Positions 17,260 through 24,477 of a stretch of DNA of 64,000 nucleotides are shown piece after piece; position 1 is the first letter of the stretch, and every line of letters begins with the position of its first letter. The stretch comes from an uncultured Flavobacteriales bacterium (GTDB lineage Bacteria > Bacteroidota > Bacteroidia > Flavobacteriales > Flavobacteriaceae): positions 1-64,000 of the forward strand of contig CAJWBA010000007.1 in NCBI GenBank assembly GCA_913020155.1. Direction: 5' to 3'. Position numbers and translations under genes: made by a program. The notes under the pieces are model-generated. The model did not search any database, had not been told where the DNA came from, and saw only the letters and a list, made by a program, of their open reading frames with translations.

Positions 17260-17804
17260 TTCATTTTTTTTAGGAAATTACCTCCAGGAATATCCACAAT
17301 TTCGGCAAGGGTAGCAACTTGATTCAAGTCAATATTGCCTTCAATAGACAAAAGAATAAAATCCAAATTGGAAACATCGAGCCCTTCTTGATCTACAAAT
17401 TTCTGAGCACCCTTAACAAACATAACTAACTGATCTACTTTAGATTGTTCCTCCCCATAAACCACGCAAAATTGAACTTCAACATCTCGTTCGGATAGAT
17501 TCAATATGGTTTCCAACTCAGTCGTGTCCAATTGACTTGCCAACCAAGCCTCCATTTTTTCTGCAATTGAAGGACTTTTGGTACTCAATACCTTGAAGTG
17601 CTTCATACTTTGAACCATCTCAATAAAACCATTCAATTTGGGATCATCAGTATTGATACTAAGTTTTCCTAGCATTTCAAACATTTTAGAACTTACACTA
17701 ACGTAAGACGCAGCGGGATCTTTTTGATATGTATCAAAAACATCTTGCGCTGAAAGAAATGTTGAACACAATAAAAATGTTAAAAAAAAATTTATTTTTT
17801 TCAT
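17256..17804 (-). CDS. DUF4252 family exported protein
   Basis: A 182-aa protein with a signal peptide (MKKINFFLTFLLCSTFLSAQ). The mature part fits the Bacteroidota family DUF4252 (YVSVSSKMFEMLGKLS, FKVLSTKSPSIAEKMEAWL, ILLSIEGNIDLNQVATLAE). Members are often encoded beside ECF sigma genes, but no sigma gene is adjacent here. The function is unknown; an envelope-associated role is inferred. There is no lipobox Cys, so it is probably periplasmic. Its 3' end overlaps purB by 4 bp. Confidence 0.85.
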   Translation of the reverse strand: MKKINFFLTFLLCSTFLSAQDVFDTYQKDPAASYVSVSSKMFEMLGKLSINTDDPKLNGFIEMVQSMKHFKVLSTKSPSIAEKMEAWLASQLDTTELETILNLSERDVEVQFCVVYGEEQSKVDQLVMFVKGAQKFVDQEGLDVSNLDFILLSIEGNIDLNQVATLAEIVDIPGGNFLKKMN

Positions 17805-17911
17805 TTGGAATGATTTTTGGACTACAAGTATAAGAATATATTTTAAAGTGCACCTATTCTTTCGATGAGTTCCGCAAATTTTAATACTTTTAAAAAAACT
17901 TTAACTAAAGT

Positions 17912-19396
17912 ATGAGAAATCTCACCAAATATTGCTCGTTAGTAATTATTATATTATTGACAAGCTGCTCAAAAAATGATCGAGATGATAATGAATTGAA
18001 TTTAGGGTCAAATCCTGATGTAGAAGTCCATGATTTTATTTGGACTAACCTAAACCAATTTTACTTTTGGCAAGAGGAGGTTGAAAATCTTGCCGATTCG
18101 AAAAAAAATAATGCTACTGAATACCTCGGCTATTTAGAAGAAATAGAAGATCCCTCTGGTTTTTTTGATAGTTTAAAACATCCCGAAGACCGTTTCAGCT
18201 GGATTGATGAAGACTACGTTAACCTTGAAAATCGACTTGCTGGAATTTCGTCTTCCAATGGAATGAAATTCTATGTAACGCGTCAGTGTAGTGGATGTAA
18301 CGAATTGGTAGCTGTAGTTACCTATGTTCTTCCTGAATCTGATGCTGCCCAAAAAGGAATTGAACGTGGAAATTTAATAACCGCTGTAAATGGTGAAGAC
18401 CTCAGTCCAGCTAACTATGTAAACTTACTCTATGGCGATTCAACCAGCTATACCATAAATTTAGCAGAATACAACGCAGCCTCAGATTCATACAATAGTT
18501 CGGGTGAATCTGTTACTTTGGACAAGGTTGAAAACTTTCAAGAAAACCCTGTTCACAAAAATATTATTTTAGAAGAGGGAGGCCGAAAAGTGGCTTACCT
18601 CATGTACAACAAGTTTTTAAGTGGATTTAATCAGGAATTAATCGATACCTTTTCTGAGTTTGCAGCAGGAAAAGTAACCGAATTAGTCTTAGATTTGAGA
18701 TACAATGGTGGTGGATCTATACAGACCTGTATCTATCTTGCAAGTATGATTACAGGACAATTCACCGATGAAATTTTCTCAAAACAAGTTTGGAACTCCA
18801 AACTTTTGGCTTACTTCGAAGAAATAAATAACAATTCAAATGATAATGATGATTATGAATTGAACAATTACTTTGTATCAACCACTAAAGATGGAGTTAC
18901 CCTACCTTCTTTAAATTTGAACAACATTTATGTACTAACAAGTAGTCGCAGTGCATCGGCATCGGAGCTCTTGATAAATGGACTTGCTCCACACATCAAT
19001 GTAGTTCAAATTGGTGATATCACTTATGGTAAAAATGTAGGTTCAATTTCACTTTACGATTATGTCGATCAAAATAATAGGGTCAAAAATCCAAATCACA
19101 CCTATGCAATGCAACCCATTGTCCTCAAATCTGCTAACAGTGCTGATTTTTCTGACTATGGAAATGGTCTTACACCTGATGTTATTCTTAAAGAAAGAAG
19201 TACAAATATGGGTACATTGGGCTCATCAGATGAACCCCTACTTGCTTTAGCATTGAGTCAGATGAATGCTTCAAGTAAATACAGTATTCCTGAAGGGAAA
19301 GTTTTAGAACAAATGGCTGATCCAAATTTCGAATCTCACAGCAGCATGATCATAGAATTTCCTCAAATAAAATCTAATTTATTGATTAATAACTAA
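17912..19396 (+). CDS. S41-family C-terminal processing-type peptidase, lipoprotein
   Basis: A 494-aa protease. The N-terminus has a lipoprotein signal (CSLVIIILLTSCSKND). A PDZ-like domain (about 125-205: VLPESDAAQKGIERGNLITAV) is followed by an S41/tail-specific protease domain (about 215-430). That domain has VLDLRYNGGGSIQTC, the nucleophile Ser in SSRSASASELLINGL and a Lys in TYGKNVGS as the likely catalytic dyad. Predicted to be anchored at the envelope and to degrade or process exported proteins. It is divergent from the DUF4252 gene, and its 3' end overlaps the TonB receptor gene by 11 bp on the opposite strand. Confidence 0.9.
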   Translation: MRNLTKYCSLVIIILLTSCSKNDRDDNELNLGSNPDVEVHDFIWTNLNQFYFWQEEVENLADSKKNNATEYLGYLEEIEDPSGFFDSLKHPEDRFSWIDEDYVNLENRLAGISSSNGMKFYVTRQCSGCNELVAVVTYVLPESDAAQKGIERGNLITAVNGEDLSPANYVNLLYGDSTSYTINLAEYNAASDSYNSSGESVTLDKVENFQENPVHKNIILEEGGRKVAYLMYNKFLSGFNQELIDTFSEFAAGKVTELVLDLRYNGGGSIQTCIYLASMITGQFTDEIFSKQVWNSKLLAYFEEINNNSNDNDDYELNNYFVSTTKDGVTLPSLNLNNIYVLTSSRSASASELLINGLAPHINVVQIGDITYGKNVGSISLYDYVDQNNRVKNPNHTYAMQPIVLKSANSADFSDYGNGLTPDVILKERSTNMGTLGSSDEPLLALALSQMNASSKYSIPEGKVLEQMADPNFESHSSMIIEFPQIKSNLLINN

Positions 19397-21224
19397 AGTT
19401 CAATCCCAATCTAAAACTACGTCCTTGTGTGCTGTAATTTTCAATTTCAACAAACTCTGTATCCATAACATTTGCTAAAATAAAAAAAGCAGATAGTTTT
19501 TTATTCCTAAAAATGTGATTGATCTTAAAATCTACCAAAGTGTAGGCCTCTAATTTTGACCCACCCAAACTTGATCTGGTTCCAATGTGCTGAAAACTGG
19601 TGTTCAAATGAGTGGAGTGATTTAAATCATAATCCAAAACCATTCCAAAAACTTGTTTGGGTAAGTAAATTAAATTTCCCTTGGTCGTCTCGTTATAGGT
19701 GTAATTCAATCGAATATCAACAGCATCAAAAAGCTTGTTTTTATAATCAAACTCCAAACCACCATATGAAATACGTTCGTTTGAATTAGCATATTTGTAA
19801 GTAGCATAATCATAAATCAGAGTAGGATCCTCTGTTCGCTTAAAAAATAAAAGTGATGCTCGTGCATCATCTTTGTTACTCCACTCAAAACCAAACTCCA
19901 GAGTGGTGTTCTTCTCGGGCTCCAAATCGGTGTTCCCCGAAAACGAATCATAGAGTTGATACAAACTGGGAGGAATGAATGCAGAACTAAAGGATGAAAT
20001 TATTTTGAGTCGGTTTTCATTGGAAAGAAGAAATGAATAACTGGGGTTGATACTGAAGGTTAGATGACTTCCATAAACCTGATGATTGTTTATACGCGAT
20101 CCTGCATTAAAATTGATTCCCTCTGGAGATAAATAAACCAAATTAAAATACACATCGTTTTGTGAATTAGAAGGAACTCCTTCAAAAGAAGAACGTTGAT
20201 GCGCATATCCCAAAATTGTGTAAAAACGATCTTTGATAATCAATTTATTAAAAATATCGATGGCTAAATTTGTAGCTTCAGAAAAACGAGGATAATTGTC
20301 CTCATATTTTCGATCTGTATTTTGAAGTCCTACAACTGCCTGAAGACTTCCGTATTGATGAGAATAGGTTGAACTCCAAGAAAATCTCTCCAAATCTGTA
20401 GTAAAAACAAAATCGGCATCCTCAACAGGAAAAGCGTTATCATAATCCGAGACAATATTATCTTTGCTGTAGACCAGATTCCAATCAAAATTTTTTCCAT
20501 CTCTTCCCAGTTGAAGTCCAAAATTAAATCGAGTAAATCGATCCACCTCTGTTCCAACTTTAACCGAACTCAAACCATTAATACGCTGATTAGCAATATT
20601 TAATTTGTATTGAAACTTATTTATTGCTTCCGAAATAGTTGCAAAATTACTTAAATAACTCAATTTATCAAAAGAAGTGTTTGGAGCATTTTGATTCCCA
20701 ACAACAGTACCCAAATTAATTTTCAGTGCCTTGTTAGTTCTTTTTGTGGTAATGTTGACTACTCCTGTTGAAGCTGAACTCCCATAAAGTGTGCTTGCTG
20801 CCCCTTTTACTATTTCGATAGAAACAATATCAGTTAGGTTTAAAAAATTTAGATCAAAGTCATTCTCAATCCTAGAAGGATCCGAAATACGAACTCCATC
20901 AACCAAAATCAAAACCTGATTATTCCTACCGCCTCGGATAGAAAGCCCTAGATTCTGTCCAGCTGTAGAACGATTTCCTGTAACATTAATTCCTCCATAA
21001 GTTTGAAGTAACTCAGCTAGACTTCGTCCTCTAAAATTTTTTACTTCTTTTTCAGAGATTTTAATAACCGTTTTTCCGGACTGGGAACGTTTGATTTCGA
21101 AGCGGGAGTCTACCACGACAACCTCTTCTAAAAAAGTTTCTGAAACAGTTGTTGATTCTTCTTGTGAAAAACAAAAGAACATTTGGAGCAGCACAAAGCC
21201 ACATAAACCAAGCTTGGTTTGCAT
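19386..21224 (-). CDS. btuB: TonB-dependent vitamin B12 receptor (BtuB-like)
   Basis: A 612-aa outer-membrane receptor. After a signal peptide (GLCGFVLLQMFFCFSQ) comes a TonB-box-like region, then the plug domain (about 45-165: LLQTYGGINVTGNRS, LGLSIRGGRNNQVLILVDGVR, VKGAASTLYGSSASTGVVNITT). A beta-barrel continues to the terminal Phe-Ser-Tyr (RSFRLGLNFSY). The length matches BtuB (~600 aa); there is no N-terminal carboxypeptidase-like extension. Substrate assignment rests on the cobalamin riboswitch in its leader and the divergent btuFCD-type operon. High B12 should shut expression off. Confidence 0.9.
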   Translation of the reverse strand: MQTKLGLCGFVLLQMFFCFSQEESTTVSETFLEEVVVVDSRFEIKRSQSGKTVIKISEKEVKNFRGRSLAELLQTYGGINVTGNRSTAGQNLGLSIRGGRNNQVLILVDGVRISDPSRIENDFDLNFLNLTDIVSIEIVKGAASTLYGSSASTGVVNITTKRTNKALKINLGTVVGNQNAPNTSFDKLSYLSNFATISEAINKFQYKLNIANQRINGLSSVKVGTEVDRFTRFNFGLQLGRDGKNFDWNLVYSKDNIVSDYDNAFPVEDADFVFTTDLERFSWSSTYSHQYGSLQAVVGLQNTDRKYEDNYPRFSEATNLAIDIFNKLIIKDRFYTILGYAHQRSSFEGVPSNSQNDVYFNLVYLSPEGINFNAGSRINNHQVYGSHLTFSINPSYSFLLSNENRLKIISSFSSAFIPPSLYQLYDSFSGNTDLEPEKNTTLEFGFEWSNKDDARASLLFFKRTEDPTLIYDYATYKYANSNERISYGGLEFDYKNKLFDAVDIRLNYTYNETTKGNLIYLPKQVFGMVLDYDLNHSTHLNTSFQHIGTRSSLGGSKLEAYTLVDFKINHIFRNKKLSAFFILANVMDTEFVEIENYSTQGRSFRLGLNFSY

Positions 21225-21300
21225 AATAAATAGATTTAAAGGATAATCATAAAAATAAATGGTTTAAACCTTTATCCCGAAGATTTTAAAACATTGTAAA

Positions 21301-21467
21301 AAGGCAGGTATCCTGACTTACTTTGCTTAATGACCTTCCCATTCTATGAACAGTGGCGAAGCATTAATAAAACCTTTGGAAAAGGCTAAAGTTTACAGTT
21401 GCGGGAACAGTCTTGGATTTTAACCAAATTCCCTTTTAATCTCGAAACAAATTCGAGAACCATCTTA
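21301..21467 (-). promoter_or_regulatory. Cobalamin (adenosylcobalamin) riboswitch
   Basis: On the minus strand the leader contains, in order, GGTTCTCGAATTTG, GGGAATTTGGTTAAAATCC, GACTGTTCCCGCAACTGTAA, GCTTCGCCACTG and the B12 box AGTCAGGATACCTGCC (21303-21318). These are the conserved elements of the cobalamin riboswitch in the right order. It ends about 80 bp before the receptor start. The B12 box lies close to the coding region, so control by sequestering the start region or by early termination is possible; no clear terminator hairpin was seen. Confidence 0.95.
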
Positions 21468-21521
21468 CGCTATAAAATTAGTATATTTTTTTGATTAAAA
21501 AATTAAAATCAATCCATAATC

Positions 21522-21549
21522 TTGAAACTAAAAATTAACTGTAATTTTG
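21522..21549 (+). promoter_or_regulatory. Consensus promoter of the btuF-btuC-btuD operon
   Basis: TTG (21522-21524), a 17-nt spacer and TAATTTTG (21542-21549) exactly match TTG-N17-19-TAnnTTTG. The predicted transcript start falls at about 21553-21556, on the GTG start of btuF. The TTG used as a start in the ORF track is this promoter's -33 element. Confidence 0.7.
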
Positions 21550-21554
21550 ATTCT

Positions 21555-22676
21555 GTGAAAAGAATTAATAACCTTTTAATAGTCGGTTTATTGTTCATTG
21601 GTTGTTCTCCTACTTCAACCAAAACTACTTTCATAAATTCAACTCAGTATGCCCAAGGATTCTCAATCGAAAAAAAGGAAAACTATAAAATCCTTTCACT
21701 AAAAAACACTGTTCCAAGTTCATCAAAAGTATTTCGATACCTCCTAATTTCAAAAGAAAACAAAATCCCGCAAAGCCTAAATTATGACGGAATTATTCGT
21801 ACTCCCGTAAAACGCATTGTTGCAACTTCGACAACACACCTCGCCTTTCTCGAGGAATTAAACGCAACAGAGAGCCTAGTTGGATTTCCGCAAATAAACT
21901 ACATATCATCAGTACAAATCAGAAAACAAATTGATGCTGGTAAAGTTATTGACGTTGGAATGAGTCAACAATTAAATGTGGAACGTATCCTAGAAGTTGA
22001 TCCAGACATCCTACTAAGTTTTGGAGTAGACCAAATAGATAATTCACTAAAACGATTCAACCGCATGGGAATACCTACTGCTTTTATCGGAGAATGGAAT
22101 GAGCAAGACCCTCTTGGTCGCGCTGAATGGATCAAAGTCTTTGGAGTATTATTGGGCAAAGAAAAAGAAGCTTTTGAGGTTTTTAAGAATACTGAAAAAA
22201 AATATATCGAAGCCAAAAAAAGTGCTTTAGAAATAAAAAGCAAACCTACCCTAATTGCTGGAGCTATTTATCAAGACGCATGGTATCTTCCCGGTGGGAA
22301 AAGCTATTTAGCAAAACTCTTTGAGGACGCCAACACCAATTACCTTTGGAAAGATAACACCCAAACAGGGAGTCTAGCCTTGAGTATCGAAGCAGTCTTA
22401 CAGAAAGGAAAAAACTCAAACTATTGGTTTGCACCAGGACAACACACCTCCTACTCCACCCTAACAGCGGAACATGCACTTTACTCAAAGTTCGAGGCCA
22501 CCCAAAAAAGAAAAATATTTACCTATGCGAGATCAAAAGGTAGTACCGGGGGAATTATTTTTTTTGAATCAGGTGCCTGTCATCCCGATCTTGTTTTAAA
22601 AGACATTATTCATCATATTTACCCAAATTTAGAACCTGATTACATACCAACATATTTTTTACCATTAGATGACTGA
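21555..22676 (+). CDS. btuF: Vitamin B12 ABC transporter substrate-binding lipoprotein (BtuF-like)
   Basis: A periplasmic binding protein of the Fe3+/B12 class (PBP2/TroA-like fold). I place the start at GTG 21555 rather than the ORF-track TTG at 21522. The GTG gives a clean lipoprotein signal (KRINNLLIVGLLFIGCSPTS), and the TTG is part of the promoter. The product is 373 aa. Family features are VKRIVATSTTHLAFLEEL, the IDVGMSQQLNVERILEVDPDILLSF segment and the C-terminal AGAIYQDAWYLPGGKSYLA lobe. It overlaps the permease gene by 8 bp. B12 specificity is inferred from the neighbouring riboswitch-controlled receptor; a siderophore remains possible. Confidence 0.85.
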   Translation: MKRINNLLIVGLLFIGCSPTSTKTTFINSTQYAQGFSIEKKENYKILSLKNTVPSSSKVFRYLLISKENKIPQSLNYDGIIRTPVKRIVATSTTHLAFLEELNATESLVGFPQINYISSVQIRKQIDAGKVIDVGMSQQLNVERILEVDPDILLSFGVDQIDNSLKRFNRMGIPTAFIGEWNEQDPLGRAEWIKVFGVLLGKEKEAFEVFKNTEKKYIEAKKSALEIKSKPTLIAGAIYQDAWYLPGGKSYLAKLFEDANTNYLWKDNTQTGSLALSIEAVLQKGKNSNYWFAPGQHTSYSTLTAEHALYSKFEATQKRKIFTYARSKGSTGGIIFFESGACHPDLVLKDIIHHIYPNLEPDYIPTYFLPLDD

Positions 22677-23697
22677 ACTTAGCAAGTACAAAGGGTTTTT
22701 TACTTTTCTAATTGGAATGCTTTTCTTGTGCTTAGTATTCAATTTGAGTTTGGGATCTGTAAACATTCCACTTTGGGAGGCTATCAAAATCACGTTGGGA
22801 TACCCAACCACAAAACCCACATTTGAATACATTCTTTTGGATTATCGTATCCCAAAATCCATCACAGCAATGCTTACAGGTGGAAGCCTTGGAGTTTGTG
22901 GTTTGGTAATGCAAACCTACTTTAAAAACCCTCTAGCCGGACCTTATGTTCTTGGGATTAGTTCTGGTGCAAGTCTAGGAGTTGCACTACTCCTAATCGG
23001 AAGCAGCTGGCTTGGAGGCTTATTTATTTTTAGTGAAATTGGATTGAGGTGGGCAATAATGATAGCAGCAACTTTAGGGAGCTTTTTGGTTTTTTGTTTA
23101 ATTCTAATTGCCGCAGCACGACTCAACAACAGTACTTCTCTTTTAATTTTGGGGTTAATGTTTGGAAGTTTAACCGCCGCTATTGTCAACATTTTAATGT
23201 TTTTTGGGAGTAAAGAAGCCCTTCAAAAATACGTGTTCTGGTCCTTCGGAAGCTTGGGCAACATAAACGCCTCAGAGCTTAAGATTTTAGGTTTTATTCT
23301 CTTGATAGGGCTCAGTGTTGCTGTGTATTCTATCAAAAACCTCAACAGCCTACTTCTAGGAGAAAACTATGCGCAATCGCTCGGTGTTTCACTTAAAAAA
23401 AATCGCTATTTATTGATCTTATCCAGCAGTATCTTGGCAGGGACAACTACTGCTTTTGTGGGACCTATTGGATTCATTGGTTTAGCAGCACCTCATTTAA
23501 TTCGTTTACTAATTCCCTCAACCCGAGATCATAAAATAATATTACCTGCAGTATTTCTTGGGGGAGCACTTTTACTGTTGATCTGCGACTCTATCGCTCA
23601 AATCCCGGGAAGTGCCTATGTACTTCCGATCAATGGGATTACCTCTTTAATTGGAGCCCCGTTAATCATACTACTCATTTTAAGACAAAAAAGTTAA
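22669..23697 (+). CDS. btuC: FecCD-family ABC transporter permease (BtuC-like)
   Basis: A 342-aa inner-membrane permease of the FecCD/BtuC family with about ten transmembrane helices. Diagnostic regions are LTGGSLGVCGLVMQTYFKNP, LAGPYVLGISSGASLGVALL, GPIGFIGLAAPHLIRLL and the terminal LPINGITSLIGAPLIILLI. It translocates substrate delivered by BtuF. Its ATG overlaps the btuF stop, and the ATPase gene follows 3 bp later, so the three genes form one operon. Confidence 0.92.
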   Translation: MTELSKYKGFFTFLIGMLFLCLVFNLSLGSVNIPLWEAIKITLGYPTTKPTFEYILLDYRIPKSITAMLTGGSLGVCGLVMQTYFKNPLAGPYVLGISSGASLGVALLLIGSSWLGGLFIFSEIGLRWAIMIAATLGSFLVFCLILIAAARLNNSTSLLILGLMFGSLTAAIVNILMFFGSKEALQKYVFWSFGSLGNINASELKILGFILLIGLSVAVYSIKNLNSLLLGENYAQSLGVSLKKNRYLLILSSSILAGTTTAFVGPIGFIGLAAPHLIRLLIPSTRDHKIILPAVFLGGALLLLICDSIAQIPGSAYVLPINGITSLIGAPLIILLILRQKS

Positions 23698-23700
23698 GGA

Positions 23701-24471
23701 ATGATTACGCTCAATAAACTTACTACAGGATATGCTAAAAATGGAGTTTTAAAAGAAATATCAACTGAGCTACAACTCGAAATAAAAAAAGGAAGCTTGG
23801 TAGGAATACTAGGAAGTAATGGAACTGGTAAAAGTACACTGATCAAAACCCTTGCAGGGTTCCAAAAACCACTATTTGGAAGTGTCCAAATCCAGGGAAA
23901 AACAGTTCACGAAATGAGTCCAAAGCAGCGCGCCAAATCCATAAGTGTTGTTTTGACAGAAAGGCAATTCAATGGTGATCTGATTGGGAGAGAACTTATT
24001 CAATTGGGAAGACAGCCTCACACCAATTGGAGAGGAAAACAAACCTCAGAAGACCGCGAAATTGTTTCACAAATCCTAAAGCAATTGAACATAGAACAAT
24101 TAGCTGATCAAATGCTCAAGACCATGAGTGATGGAGAAGTTCAAAAAATATTATTGGCACGAGCACTCGCACAACAAACTCCAATTGTTTTTTTAGATGA
24201 ACCCAGTTCCCATCTCGACCTTTTCAATAAATCCCTATTGTTTCAAGAAATCAAAAAAATTGTAAAAAAAGAGATGAAAACAGTGTTTTTTTCAAGCCAT
24301 GACCTCAACACCGCAATCCAAATCAGTGATCAAATTATTCTTTTACTGAATAATCAATGGGAATATGGAAGTCCTGATGAGTTAATTGAAAAAGGTGTGT
24401 TTCAAAACATATTTCCAAAAGAAACGATTCTTTTTGACCCCAAAAAAAAACAGTTTAATATTTGTGTCTAA
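23701..24471 (+). CDS. btuD: ABC transporter ATP-binding protein (BtuD-like)
   Basis: A 256-aa ABC ATPase with Walker A (GILGSNGTGKSTLIKTL), signature MSDGEVQKILLARALAQ, Walker B (PIVFLDEPSSHLD) and switch His (FFSSHDLNTAIQISD). The signature reads MSDGE rather than LSGGQ, a variation seen in FepC/BtuD-type proteins. It energises the BtuCF system. It ends 6 bp from the convergent carB stop with no visible terminator. Confidence 0.93.
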   Translation: MITLNKLTTGYAKNGVLKEISTELQLEIKKGSLVGILGSNGTGKSTLIKTLAGFQKPLFGSVQIQGKTVHEMSPKQRAKSISVVLTERQFNGDLIGRELIQLGRQPHTNWRGKQTSEDREIVSQILKQLNIEQLADQMLKTMSDGEVQKILLARALAQQTPIVFLDEPSSHLDLFNKSLLFQEIKKIVKKEMKTVFFSSHDLNTAIQISDQIILLLNNQWEYGSPDELIEKGVFQNIFPKETILFDPKKKQFNICV

Positions 24472-24477
24472 AACAAC

